Made by a program: the position numbers and the translations under genes. From contig NZ_MPPL01000001.1 of assembly GCF_001911425.1 (NCBI RefSeq), positions 982,131 to 1,035,868 of the forward strand: a stretch of 53,738 nucleotides of DNA, written 5' to 3'. Each line of letters opens with the position of its first letter. Within the stretch, counting starts at the first letter, position 1. The notes beneath the pieces are model-generated. The model was not told the origin of the DNA. It saw nothing but the letters and a program-made list of their open reading frames with translations, and did not search any database. Source of the DNA: Mucilaginibacter polytrichastri (GTDB lineage Bacteria; Bacteroidota; Bacteroidia; Sphingobacteriales; Sphingobacteriaceae). Shown in pieces: positions 1 to 8,692 of this stretch.

Positions 1-22
1 CTTAAAGCTTTTAAACTTGTAA

Positions 23-1693
23 CTATGCTTTCGGTTTTTTATTGCTAAACACTTCGGTAATCTGCTTTAAGTCCAGCGCGTTTAAACAATGCGCTGCACT
101 TAAGCCACCTTTGCGGGCAACAAGTACGCCATATTTCATATCATGGAAACCCTCGTTTCGGTGTGCATCCGGGTTGATGGATAACATCACACCCTTATTA
201 AGAGCGTATGATTGCCAACGCCAGTCCAGATCCAAACGCAGCGGATTTGAGTTAATCTCGATAATTACATTATTGGCAGCGCAGGCATCGATCACCTTTT
301 TGTAATCAATGTCATATCCCTTTCTGGTAAGTAAAAGCCTGCCCGTAGGGTGACCAAGAATGGTAGTGTATGGATTTTCAATGGCTCCGATTAAACGTTC
401 AGTCGCTTTTTTCTCATCCATTTTTAAATTTGAGTGCACAGAAGCCACAATAAAATCGAATGTTTTGAGGATCTCGTCCGGGTAATCCAGTGAACCGTCA
501 TACAATATATCAGCCTCAATACCTTTGAATATGTGGAAGCCATCCAGCTTTTTGTTCAGCTTGTCAATTTCTTCGTGTTGTTGCAAAACACGCTCGATGC
601 TTAGCCCTTTGGCGTAAAATGCGCTTTTGCTATGGTCGCTGATACCTAAATATTCCAGTTTAAGCTGGTCGCGGCAGTATAGGGCCATTTCTTCGAGGGT
701 GTTAACACCATCGCTCCAGGTACTGTGGTTATGCAGGCTGCCTTTTAGGTCGCCAATATTAATTAGCTCGGGTATTATAGTTACCTCTAAAATTTCAGCC
801 CCTTCACGCAACTCCGGGTGGATCCATTGTAAACCTGCCTTATGATAGATTATCTCCTCGCTTTCGGGTTGCTCAATATCATCTGTAATGCGGGCAAATA
901 CCGCTTCTACATGCTCTTCGGTACCGGTCTGGATAAACAGTTCTTTAAAATACTGTATTTTGGCTACGCAGATCAATTCAACCAATAAACCATTAGCCAG
1001 TTCGCCATTTAAACGGCAACCGTCAACAACCAGGTTTTGCAGCAGGGTCGATCCTTTGAGTGCATTAATGCCAATTTCGGCATCGAGGGTACCAATAACT
1101 ATAGATAATTCATTAATGATCTCATTACGGCGACGGTACTGTCCCGAAAACTCGATTAAAGCATCCGGCATAAAAGCCTTAATTTGCTCCATTAGTTCTT
1201 CGGCCTCCGGCTCAACCTGCGCATACAAGAAGCTGCCATTGCTGGCCATGCGGAATTCCAACACTTTACGGATCTCTTCCTGAGTTTTTAAACCGAAGCC
1301 TTTAGCCTCTATCAAGCGGTTTTCGTTACAGGCATACAAGAGTTCGCCAATATTTTCGATACCCAGATCATGCCATATTACCCCAATTTTTTTGGGGCCA
1401 ATGCCTTTAATGCCCAGCATTTCTACAATACCTTCAGGAGTGGCAGCCAGCAGATCTACCAGATCAGTCATGGTGCCTTTTTCGAGCAGCTCAGCAATTT
1501 TAGCTGCCGTGCTTTTGCCTAAGCCATCAATCTTTTCCATTTCGGCCAGGCTTTTGCCGGCTATCGGGAAGGGTAGCTTATCAACTTTAAAGGCTGCATT
1601 GGCAATAGACTTAATCTTAAACGGATTTTCGTCATGCAATTCCATCAGTTGCGAAAGCAATCTTAGTGTACGCGCTATTGGTTTATTCTCCAT
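23..1693 (-). CDS. polX: PolX-family protein (HhH + degenerate polymerase palm + PHP phosphoesterase)
   Basis: This 556-residue protein has the full PolX architecture. Helix-hairpin-helix repeats lie near residues 50-110 (GLGKSTAAKI, GIKGIGPKK), a Pol beta-like palm near 155-260, and a C-terminal PHP phosphoesterase domain near 315-545. The PHP metal ligands are all visible: HNH at 321-323, SDH at 352-354, E393, H420, H448 and the PDAH motif at 508-511. The polymerase site is not intact. The segment that normally carries two catalytic aspartates reads NELSIV (E195, S197), and the third aspartate is replaced in VEL (E239). A DNA-end-processing nuclease role is therefore more likely than gap-filling synthesis (inference). 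I chose the ATG at 1693 because it starts at the conserved N-terminal helix; an in-frame ATG 24 bases upstream would add an unlikely leader. Confidence 0.9.
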   Translation of the reverse strand: MENKPIARTLRLLSQLMELHDENPFKIKSIANAAFKVDKLPFPIAGKSLAEMEKIDGLGKSTAAKIAELLEKGTMTDLVDLLAATPEGIVEMLGIKGIGPKKIGVIWHDLGIENIGELLYACNENRLIEAKGFGLKTQEEIRKVLEFRMASNGSFLYAQVEPEAEELMEQIKAFMPDALIEFSGQYRRRNEIINELSIVIGTLDAEIGINALKGSTLLQNLVVDGCRLNGELANGLLVELICVAKIQYFKELFIQTGTEEHVEAVFARITDDIEQPESEEIIYHKAGLQWIHPELREGAEILEVTIIPELINIGDLKGSLHNHSTWSDGVNTLEEMALYCRDQLKLEYLGISDHSKSAFYAKGLSIERVLQQHEEIDKLNKKLDGFHIFKGIEADILYDGSLDYPDEILKTFDFIVASVHSNLKMDEKKATERLIGAIENPYTTILGHPTGRLLLTRKGYDIDYKKVIDACAANNVIIEINSNPLRLDLDWRWQSYALNKGVMLSINPDAHRNEGFHDMKYGVLVARKGGLSAAHCLNALDLKQITEVFSNKKPKA

Positions 1694-1835
1694 ATTGGGT
1701 TTGCTGTAAAAATACAAAAGCCACCCAAATAGAGCGGCTATAGTTAATAATTAATTAGAGGCTGTGTTTGTTTGTGTTAAGTATTAATAGCGTAAAAGAA
1801 ATGATTTAATTGTCACAGCGATGGTGTAAAATAAT

Positions 1836-1860
1836 AAAGCCACCCGTAAAAGGTGGCTTT
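1836..1860 (-). terminator. Intrinsic terminator of sppA
   Basis: A perfect 9-bp stem (AAAGCCACC / GGTGGCTTT) with a 7-base loop lies 24 bases past the sppA stop. On the minus strand it runs into TATTATTTT. Confidence 0.75.
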
Positions 1861-1883
1861 GCTAAAAAAAACTATTTATCAAA

Positions 1884-3653
1884 TTATTTAATAGTAATGC
1901 TGTAAGGCATCCGTGCCTGCGGGGTGCGCATCATGCTTTGCACTGCTTTAATTTGCTCGTAGTATTTAAAGTTTTCGCCCAGTTCTGCTTGTATAGCCTG
2001 GATTTTCATTTTTGCGCTTATACCACTGCCAAAGCTTTTAAATAAGCTTTTTTGCTCGGGATAGGCTACCACTTTATAGTCTTTTACGTTAGCTTTTTTA
2101 GCTGCGCACACTATGGCATCATTGATATTACCAAGGCGGTCAACCAATCCAAGTTTTAATGCCTGGGTGCCTGTCCAAACGCGGCCCTGGCCAATGCTGT
2201 TAATATATGGCTGTGTTTTATGGCGGCCATCTGCTACGGCTTTGGTAAACTCATCATAACCACGGTTGATCTGTGTTTGTAAAATCATGTGCTCTTCTGG
2301 CGTAAGCGGGCGGCTAATATCGCCCAGATCAGAATATTTACCTGTTTTTACACCATCAAACGTAACACCTAACTTATCATTAAAGAGTTTTTGCATATTA
2401 GGCAGTATAGCAAAGATGCCTATCGAGCCTGTAATGGTATTTGGTTCGGCAATTATACTATCGGCAGCACAAGCAATGTAATAACCGCCAGAGGCCGCAT
2501 AATCGCCCATAGAAACAATAATGGGTTTAGCCTTTTTAGTTAACACAACCTCGCGCCATATAACGGCAGAGGCTAGTGAACTACCGCCCGGAGAGTTAAC
2601 GCGCAGTACAACCGCTTTAACCTTGCTGTCTAACCTTACTTTGCGTAAAGCGGCAGATATTTTATCAGATCCGATGCTATTGTCGTCGCCATCGCCACCA
2701 GATATTTCGCCGGATGCATATATAATAGCCACGCGACGGTCTGACGAACCTTCGTCTGCTTTGTTGGCACTTTCACTTTTGGTGTAATCATCAATGGATA
2801 CACTATTAACGTCTTTTTTATGGCTAATGCCGGTACGGTCTTTTAAATCGTTCAGTATTTCGTCTTTATATTTAAGCCCGTCAACCAGTTTGTATTTCAA
2901 CGCATCCTCGGGGTATTGAATTTTTAAATTATTGGCAATATCTCTTAAAGTATCTGCATTGAGGTGGCGGCTGGTAGCTATGCCCTTTAAATAGTAATCA
3001 TATAACGAACCCATGTAAGAGGTAACCTGCTCGCGGTTGGCATCGCTCATTTTTGTAAGGATGTAAGGCTCAACGGCACTTTTGTAGGTACCTACCTTAA
3101 TAACCTGTACTTCAACGCCCAGTTTATCTAATGCACCTTTAAGGAAAGTGATCTGTGAACTGAAACCGCTGAAATCAAAAATACCTTTGGGGTTAATGTA
3201 AACCTTATCAGCCACTGAGGCCAGGTAATAAAAGCTTTGTGTGTATACTTCGGCATAAGCGACAATGAACTTGCCCGATTTTTTAAAATCGATCAGCGCC
3301 TTACGAATCTCTTCGGTAGTGGCCTGGCCGGAGAGCATGTAGCTTTCGCTCAGATATATACCTTTAATGTTTTCGTCTGTTTTGGCCTTTTTAATATTGG
3401 CAAGTATGTCGTTCAGCCCGAGCGATTTGTCGGTATCGAAACCAAAAATGCTGAGGCCTGCCAACGGGTTGTTAGGGGTGCGCTCAGTTATGGCATGATC
3501 GATAGAGATGTTGAGTACAGAGTTAGACTCTACAGTTACGCTTTTATCGCTGCTGGCCGATGCTACAATACCCACCAGGATTAGAATAAGGATGATGGTT
3601 GCAAAAACGAGACCGACGATGGTGGCTAATACAAATTTGAAAAATTGTTTCAT
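1884..3653 (-). CDS. sppA: Signal peptide peptidase SppA, 67-kDa type
   Basis: SppA is a membrane-anchored serine protease that degrades signal peptides left in the membrane after secretion. At 589 residues this is the long, two-domain form. A single membrane segment spans about residues 6-32. The N-terminal half carries the general-base lysine in GTYKSA (K191) and the C-terminal half the nucleophile in DYAASGG (S388); the spacing resembles the E. coli K209/S409 pair. The GSIG and VNSPGG motifs typical of the ClpP/crotonase fold are present. The gene is transcribed alone: a terminator follows it and it diverges from folK across an 86-bp gap holding a minus-strand -7 element. Confidence 0.95.
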   Translation of the reverse strand: MKQFFKFVLATIVGLVFATIILILILVGIVASASSDKSVTVESNSVLNISIDHAITERTPNNPLAGLSIFGFDTDKSLGLNDILANIKKAKTDENIKGIYLSESYMLSGQATTEEIRKALIDFKKSGKFIVAYAEVYTQSFYYLASVADKVYINPKGIFDFSGFSSQITFLKGALDKLGVEVQVIKVGTYKSAVEPYILTKMSDANREQVTSYMGSLYDYYLKGIATSRHLNADTLRDIANNLKIQYPEDALKYKLVDGLKYKDEILNDLKDRTGISHKKDVNSVSIDDYTKSESANKADEGSSDRRVAIIYASGEISGGDGDDNSIGSDKISAALRKVRLDSKVKAVVLRVNSPGGSSLASAVIWREVVLTKKAKPIIVSMGDYAASGGYYIACAADSIIAEPNTITGSIGIFAILPNMQKLFNDKLGVTFDGVKTGKYSDLGDISRPLTPEEHMILQTQINRGYDEFTKAVADGRHKTQPYINSIGQGRVWTGTQALKLGLVDRLGNINDAIVCAAKKANVKDYKVVAYPEQKSLFKSFGSGISAKMKIQAIQAELGENFKYYEQIKAVQSMMRTPQARMPYSITIK

Positions 3654-3680
3654 TAAGTGATATAAATCTTTTTATCTATG

Positions 3681-3688
3681 CAAACTTA
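3681..3688 (-). promoter_or_regulatory. -7 promoter element of sppA
   Basis: On the minus strand this reads TAAGTTTG, matching the Bacteroidota -7 consensus TAnnTTTG. It lies 27 bases before the sppA start. I see no clear -33 TTG. Confidence 0.5.
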
Positions 3689-3739
3689 GCAATTCGGTAT
3701 GTTAATGTTTAGAATGCCGCATATAATATTTGTTACAAC

Positions 3740-4219
3740 ATGATTAATGTTTTTTTGTTATTAGGCAGTAACCTGGGCGACCGGCAACTTTTTCTGAAAC
3801 AGGCCATTGCGGGCATCGAAAATATGGCCGAAATTGTAAAGCTGTCGTCTGTTTATGAAACAGAGGCGTGGGGAAAAGAGGGGGAGCCAGATTACCTGAA
3901 CCAAGTAGTATTAGTAAAAACAGACCTGTTGCCACGTGCTATGCTAAAGAAATTGCTTGACCTTGAGAAATCACTGGGTCGCAAACGAAACGAAAAATGG
4001 GGCTCGAGAACAATAGATATTGATATCCTGTTTTTTGGAGAAATGGTTATAAATGACGCTCCCGGACTGATGGTGCCGCACCCCAGATTACATGAGCGGA
4101 GGTTTACTTTAGAGCCTTTAGGAGAGTTGGACCCTCAATTTGTCCATCCTGTGTTAAAAAAGAGTATTTTGCAGCTGAAAAACGAGCTTACAGACAGCTT
4201 GATTGTGAAAAAATTATAA
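3740..4219 (+). CDS. folK: 2-amino-4-hydroxy-6-hydroxymethyldihydropteridine diphosphokinase (HPPK)
   Basis: HPPK transfers pyrophosphate from ATP to 6-hydroxymethyl-7,8-dihydropterin, the step before dihydropteroate synthase in folate synthesis. The 159-residue cytoplasmic protein has the normal length. It starts with the pterin-binding strand (FLLLGSNLGDR) and contains the signature SRTIDIDILFFG, in which D93 and D95 are the expected magnesium ligands. The N-terminal SSVYETEAWG segment is also typical. Other folate genes are not adjacent. The 3' end overlaps a possible promoter for the next gene, so the Hpt gene downstream may be transcribed independently. Confidence 0.96.
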   Translation: MINVFLLLGSNLGDRQLFLKQAIAGIENMAEIVKLSSVYETEAWGKEGEPDYLNQVVLVKTDLLPRAMLKKLLDLEKSLGRKRNEKWGSRTIDIDILFFGEMVINDAPGLMVPHPRLHERRFTLEPLGELDPQFVHPVLKKSILQLKNELTDSLIVKKL

Positions 4220-4224
4220 CTTTG
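4217..4224 (+). promoter_or_regulatory. Possible -7 element for the Hpt gene
   Basis: TAACTTTG matches TAnnTTTG and overlaps the folK stop codon, 24 bases before the next start. A correctly spaced -33 TTG is not obvious. Confidence 0.4.
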
Positions 4225-4248
4225 GGTAACTAACTAATAATACATTTT

Positions 4249-4617
4249 ATGGCTGATAACCAAGACCTTGACCTGACTTTTTTATACGAAATAGCCGACG
4301 GCAGTAACGAGTTTATTGTAGAATCGATAGATATGTTTATGCAACAATCGCCGGAGCTATTACACCTTATTGATACCGCCATTACAGCAGGCGACTGGCC
4401 GGCTGCTGCATCATCTGCCCATAAGCTTAAACCTAACCTTGGTTTTTTTGGTATGCTGGATAGCCAGTCGGCCATGCAGGAGATTGAACACCTGGCAAAA
4501 ACGGGCGACCCTGATGTACACCTGATTACCACCAAGTTTAATGAAGTGCGTAGCGTAATAACAGGAAACCTGCGTAAACTGCAGCAAATAAAAACAGAAG
4601 CTGCATCACAGCTTTAG
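4249..4617 (+). CDS. Stand-alone histidine phosphotransfer (Hpt) protein
   Basis: This 122-residue soluble protein is one Hpt four-helix bundle with no other domain. The phosphoacceptor is H58 in AHKLKPNLGFFGM, which fits the Hpt motif HxxKpxxxxxG. Such proteins pass phosphate between the receiver of a hybrid histidine kinase and a response regulator. No kinase or receiver gene lies within the window, so its partners must be encoded elsewhere. It sits downstream of folK on the same strand and converges on purS across 88 bp. The family assignment is firm; its place in a phosphorelay is inferred. Confidence 0.88.
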   Translation: MADNQDLDLTFLYEIADGSNEFIVESIDMFMQQSPELLHLIDTAITAGDWPAAASSAHKLKPNLGFFGMLDSQSAMQEIEHLAKTGDPDVHLITTKFNEVRSVITGNLRKLQQIKTEAASQL

Positions 4618-4705
4618 TAATATTAAATAATAAAAGATTGCCGCCCATGTTTAACAAGTATAAAAACCTGTTAACACGGGAGCTCTCGTAAATCTTAAAA
4701 GAAAT

Positions 4706-4960
4706 TTAAATTGCTTTTAATTCAAAGGTATAGCTTTCCATAATAAGGTTAGCTAATAAACTTTTGCATGCCTGCTCTACTTTAGCATGGGCAACATCTG
4801 AATTTTCTGCATCGATCTCTAAAGTAATGTGTTTGCCGATACGGATATTGTCGATCTCAGACAAGCCAAGATTTTTCATACTTCCTGAAACAGCTTTTCC
4901 CTGCGGATCAAGAATTTCTTTTTTTGGCATTACGTCTATTTCGGCCTGGAATTTTGTCAT
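4706..4960 (-). CDS. purS: Phosphoribosylformylglycinamidine synthase subunit PurS
   Basis: PurS is the small accessory subunit that bridges PurL and PurQ in the three-protein FGAM synthase of purine synthesis. The 84-residue length and the motifs fit: an N-terminal VMPKKEILDPQGKAV strand, the central LGLSEIDNIRIGKHITLEI, and a C-terminal LLANLIMESYTFEL. Its ATG overlaps the stop of pssA in an ATGA arrangement (4957-4960), so translation is probably coupled. The pairing of a purine gene with a phospholipid gene looks like operon convenience rather than shared function. PurL and PurQ are not in the window. Confidence 0.93.
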   Translation of the reverse strand: MTKFQAEIDVMPKKEILDPQGKAVSGSMKNLGLSEIDNIRIGKHITLEIDAENSDVAHAKVEQACKSLLANLIMESYTFELKAI

Positions 4961-5670
4961 TTGGCTATTATTCTGAATTGGATTACTGATAGGGCGATAT
5001 ACATAAGTATAACTACCGGAACTGCGGCAAATTTAAAAAATAGAATCAGAATAGCCGAAAACAACAGCAGTAAATACCTGAATATATTTTTATTAAAGTC
5101 GCGGTTCTTAAATTTAAGCGACATTAGCGGCATCTCTGCTACCAGTAATGCACACATTATCAGCACAAAGCATGATAAAAAGTAGGGGTTGAGGATATAA
5201 TCTGTAAAAAATAAATTATGCTCGCGAAGTATTAATGGGAACGATGCAATTAATATGGCATTGGCCGGGGTAGGTAAACCGATAAAATTTTCGGCCTGCC
5301 GGGTATCAATATTAAACTTAGCCAGCCTTAATGCCGAAAATACGGGCAGTAAAAAGGCAATGAAATTAAGGAAGTTACTGATGTGCTCTATTTGCGGAGC
5401 CTGTAAAAAAAGTTCGTAAAGGATAACAGAAGGTAATACGCCGAAGCTAACCATATCTGCAAGCGAATCGAGGTCTTTACCTATACCAGAGAAGGATTGA
5501 AGCACACGGGATGCCAGGCCATCAAAAAAATCAAATATGGCAGACAGAAAAATACAGTAGGAGGCAACAACCAGGTTGTCCTGAAAGGCAAATACAATAC
5601 CTACGCATCCACTGAATAAATTAGCACAGGTAATTGCGTTGGGTAAGTGTTTTCTAACTCGTCGTTTCAT
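4957..5670 (-). CDS. pssA: CDP-diacylglycerol--serine O-phosphatidyltransferase
   Basis: This membrane enzyme makes phosphatidylserine, the precursor of phosphatidylethanolamine, from CDP-diacylglycerol and serine. The CDP-alcohol phosphotransferase signature DxxDGxxxRx(8)GxxxDxxxD is present as DFFDGLASR...GIGKDLDSLAD; the usual AR is SR here. Seven or eight hydrophobic segments fill the 237 residues. I start it at the ATG at 5670 (MKRRVRKHLPNAIT), which gives the basic N-terminus common in the family; the ATG 21 bases upstream adds nothing conserved. It lies 86 bp after rho on the same strand and overlaps purS by four bases, suggesting a rho-pssA-purS transcription unit. Confidence 0.93.
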   Translation of the reverse strand: MKRRVRKHLPNAITCANLFSGCVGIVFAFQDNLVVASYCIFLSAIFDFFDGLASRVLQSFSGIGKDLDSLADMVSFGVLPSVILYELFLQAPQIEHISNFLNFIAFLLPVFSALRLAKFNIDTRQAENFIGLPTPANAILIASFPLILREHNLFFTDYILNPYFLSCFVLIMCALLVAEMPLMSLKFKNRDFNKNIFRYLLLLFSAILILFFKFAAVPVVILMYIALSVIQFRIIAK

Positions 5671-5756
5671 TACTGGGTGTAAATATAGCAACCCTATATT
5701 AAGGTTTTATGAAGTTAAGGGTTTTAATCTTATCCTCATAAAACCATTATATATTT

Positions 5757-7463
5757 TTATGAATTCATCGAAATCAGGAATTCTTCGTTGGTTTTTGTAC
5801 CACGGATCTGGGTTTGTAAAAACTCCATTGATTCTTGTGAGTTCATATCAGCCAGGTGGTTACGTAAAATCCAGATACGTTGCAGGGTATCACGGTCTAG
5901 CAACAGATCGTCTCGGCGGGTACTCGATGCCGTAAGATCAATAGCCGGGAATATACGTTTGTTAGATAGTTTTCTATCCAATTGAAGCTCCATGTTACCG
6001 GTACCTTTAAATTCTTCAAAGATAACCTCGTCCATTTTAGAGCCTGTTTCTGTTAACGCAGTAGCAATTATGGTTAATGAGCCGCCATCTTCAATGTTAC
6101 GGGCCGCACCAAAAAAGCGCTTAGGTTTGTGTAATGCATTTGCATCAACACCACCCGATAATATTTTACCAGATGCCGGTGCTACAGTATTGTAAGCTCG
6201 TGCCAAACGGGTGATAGAATCCAGCAGAATAACCACATCGTGGCCGCACTCTACCATGCGTTTTGCTTTCTCTAATACAATGTTGGCAATTTTTACGTGG
6301 CGCTCTGCAGGCTCATCAAAAGTTGATGAAATTACTTCGGCGCGTACGCTGCGGGCCATATCAGTTACCTCTTCTGGGCGCTCATCAATTAGCAGGATAA
6401 TTAAGTATACCTCCGGGTGGTTTTTAGCAATCGCATTAGCCACATCCTTTAATAACATAGTTTTACCTGTTTTAGGTTGGGCCACAATTAAACCACGCTG
6501 GCCTTTACCAATAGGAGAGAACAGATCCATGATGCGGGTTGAATAGTTACCGGCATCGGTGAACAGGTTTAATCTTTCCTGCGGGAAAAGCGGGGTTAAG
6601 TGATCAAAAGGAACACGATCACGTACTTCGGCAGGTATACGGCCATTAATGGCTTCTACACGTACCAAAGGGAAATATTTTTCGCCTTCTTTTGGGGGGC
6701 GTATGCTACCACGAACGGTATCGCCTGTTTTTAAGCCAAAGAGTTTAATCTGCGACTGTGAAACATAGATATCATCAGGAGAAGTTAAGTAGTTATAATC
6801 TGATGAACGCAGGAAACCATAGCCATCCGGCATAATTTCCAGTACACCTTCGTTAACAATAACATTATCAAAATCAAGGTTTATAGCAGGTTCCTGCTGT
6901 CTTGACTGGTTGCCATTGTTGTTGCCACCATTGCCATTATTATTGTTGCCATTGCTTGGCGCACGTTTTTCGAAACGTGGCTGGCGGCCATCTTGCGGAG
7001 CAGGCGCATCTGTTCTTGGTGCAGCAAACTCGCGTTCACTTACCGGTGCAGGGGCAGCTGCTTCTGCAACAGGGGCTTCAACAGGTGTGTTATTGTAGTC
7101 TCGTTGTGGTTCTGAATTACCATCGCTGTCAAACAAGGTCGACTCTACAGGCGTATCCTTCGGTTCATCTTTTTTAGCTTTCAGGCTGCGTGCCCTTTTG
7201 CCGCGCGGTTTATCCGAGTCATCGCCGTCGGCATTATCGCCTGCTGCAGATGTGTTATCAGAATTATCTTGGTTAATTTCAGAATAGTTATCAGAAAGTG
7301 CACTTTGCTGGGCGCGTGCTTGCTCAATAAGCTGATGCTGCTCACCTATACGGATAATAAGCTGTGGTTTACGTAATTCGTCAGCTTCGGTGATACCCAT
7401 ACTTTTTGCCATCAGGCGTAACTCAGACACGAGTTTGTCATTCAATTCAATTGTATCAGACAT
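5757..7463 (-). CDS. rho: Transcription termination factor Rho with Bacteroidota-type disordered insertion
   Basis: Rho is the hexameric RNA helicase that ends transcription of untranslated RNA. The 568 residues hold an N-terminal Rho domain (about 5-50), a low-complexity insertion (about 55-195), the OB-fold RNA-binding domain starting at [15 protein letters not shown] (205-219), and the RecA-type ATPase with Walker A AQPKTGKT (328-335) and [10 protein letters not shown]. The insertion is acidic and basic in patches, then Pro/Ala-rich, then almost pure Asn/Gly near 171-185. Insertions at this place occur in other Bacteroidota Rho proteins, and one in Bacteroides has been linked to condensate formation (known for that species, inferred here). 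The gene diverges from pyrF across 274 AT-rich bases in which I find no clear promoter. Confidence 0.97.
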   Translation of the reverse strand: MSDTIELNDKLVSELRLMAKSMGITEADELRKPQLIIRIGEQHQLIEQARAQQSALSDNYSEINQDNSDNTSAAGDNADGDDSDKPRGKRARSLKAKKDEPKDTPVESTLFDSDGNSEPQRDYNNTPVEAPVAEAAAPAPVSEREFAAPRTDAPAPQDGRQPRFEKRAPSNGNNNNGNGGNNNGNQSRQQEPAINLDFDNVIVNEGVLEIMPDGYGFLRSSDYNYLTSPDDIYVSQSQIKLFGLKTGDTVRGSIRPPKEGEKYFPLVRVEAINGRIPAEVRDRVPFDHLTPLFPQERLNLFTDAGNYSTRIMDLFSPIGKGQRGLIVAQPKTGKTMLLKDVANAIAKNHPEVYLIILLIDERPEEVTDMARSVRAEVISSTFDEPAERHVKIANIVLEKAKRMVECGHDVVILLDSITRLARAYNTVAPASGKILSGGVDANALHKPKRFFGAARNIEDGGSLTIIATALTETGSKMDEVIFEEFKGTGNMELQLDRKLSNKRIFPAIDLTASSTRRDDLLLDRDTLQRIWILRNHLADMNSQESMEFLQTQIRGTKTNEEFLISMNS

Positions 7464-7737
7464 GAGAGGAATTATAGTTCAAAAAGGAAATTTTTAATTA
7501 AAGAAGTTCGCCTGCAATTTGCTTAGCAAAAAACCAAGTATTTGTATTTATTGTAAATCTGTATAAACCGGGATATTTTATCGTCTCTCAGATACAAGAA
7601 AACTTTGTCAGGAAAACGATACAATTGTACTATTAATATTATTTAATTCAAAATTTTTGAAAAATATATACATTCAGATAACATTTCAGGTTATTTTTAG
7701 TTTTTTTGATCTCTGAAAAAATACAATTCTCTTCTTT

Positions 7738-8571
7738 ATGCTATCCAGACTCCAACTTATAGATCAGATCAAACGCAAAAAAACATTTTTATGTATAGGC
7801 CTTGATCCCGATATTCAAAAAATACCAGCCTTTTTACAGCAATATGCCGATCCGGTGTTCGAATTTAATAAAAGAATTATTGATGCTACAAAAGATCTGT
7901 GTGTGGCTTATAAACCTAATGCAGCATTTTACGAGAGCAGGGGCATAAAAGGTTTGCAAAGTTTAATAGATACTTATAAATATTTACCCAAAGAGTGTTT
8001 ATCTATCATCGACGCAAAGCGTGGTGATATCGGCAACACATCTGACCAATACGCTCAAGCCTTTTTTAATGAGGAAGCTTCGGGTATGGGGTTTGATGCC
8101 ATTACCGTAACTCCTTACATGGGTAATGATAGTGTTACACCTTATTTAAAATATGAGGGTAAATGGGTGATCATTTTAGCGCTCACCTCGTCGGCTGGTA
8201 GTAAAGATTTTCAATATTTAACTACAGAGCACGGACATTTGTATGAAGCTGTGATCCAAAAAGCGAATACCTGGGCCGGTGCAGATCGTATTATGTACGT
8301 AGTAGGCGCTACCAAAAGCGAAGAATTTACCAGCATCCGCAAATTTGCACCCGATAACTTTTTACTGGTACCAGGTGTAGGCGCGCAAGGCGGAAGCCTA
8401 GAAGACGTTTGTAAATATGGGATGACTAAAGATTGTGGCTTATTGGTTAACTCATCGCGCGGTATCATCTATGCATCAAACGGTGAAGATTTTGCCGATG
8501 CTGCCCGCTCCGAAGCTCAGAAACTGCAATTACAGATGCAGGAAGAGTTGGAAAAAGCGGGAGTTATATAA
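7738..8571 (+). CDS. pyrF: Orotidine-5'-phosphate decarboxylase, type 2
   Basis: This enzyme converts OMP to UMP, the last step of de novo pyrimidine synthesis. The 277-residue length marks the larger type 2 form. The substrate-binding strand FLCIGLDPD (17-25), the [11 protein letters not shown] segment and the catalytic [10 protein letters not shown] (K94) are all visible, as is the C-terminal phosphate-binding VPGVGAQGG. It is a single-gene unit, divergent from rho and followed by a palindromic repeat. pyrG lies about 10 kb downstream, but the other pyrimidine genes are absent from the window. Confidence 0.96.
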   Translation: MLSRLQLIDQIKRKKTFLCIGLDPDIQKIPAFLQQYADPVFEFNKRIIDATKDLCVAYKPNAAFYESRGIKGLQSLIDTYKYLPKECLSIIDAKRGDIGNTSDQYAQAFFNEEASGMGFDAITVTPYMGNDSVTPYLKYEGKWVIILALTSSAGSKDFQYLTTEHGHLYEAVIQKANTWAGADRIMYVVGATKSEEFTSIRKFAPDNFLLVPGVGAQGGSLEDVCKYGMTKDCGLLVNSSRGIIYASNGEDFADAARSEAQKLQLQMQEELEKAGVI

Positions 8572-8601
8572 GTGGTGAGTGCGTGCCGCTGCCCTATGTA
8601 C

Positions 8602-8677
8602 GTCATTGGAACGAAGCAATCGCGAACTATACAGAGCCACTCTGTAGGTCGGGGATTGCTTCGTTCCTCGCAATGAT
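8602..8677. repeat. Palindromic intergenic repeat, family 2 (ATTGCTTCGTT type)
   Basis: The arms GTCATTGGAACGAAGCAATC and GATTGCTTCGTTCC...CAATGAT are inverted, with an inner CAGAG/CTCTG hairpin. The left arm lacks four bases (CGAG) present in the right arm. It lies between the 3' ends of pyrF and the CDF gene and may also act as a terminator. A degenerate relative is at 24946-25047. Confidence 0.75.
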
Positions 8678-8692
8678 GGTAATAGTTTATAA

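Noticed and set aside
3237..3584. 115-codon plus-strand ORF inside sppA
   Set aside because: Antisense to a clearly functional gene with all catalytic residues; no supporting motif or promoter.
4640..4690. Hairpin between the Hpt gene and purS (CCCATGTTTAACA / TGTTAACACGGG)
   Set aside because: The stem has several mismatches and a long loop and lacks a T tract; possible convergent terminator but not supportable.
5703..5745. Rho terminator formed by GGTTTTATGA / TCATAAAACC
   Set aside because: The loop is 23 bases, the stem is AU-rich and no T run follows; too weak to call, and the genes on both sides run the same way.
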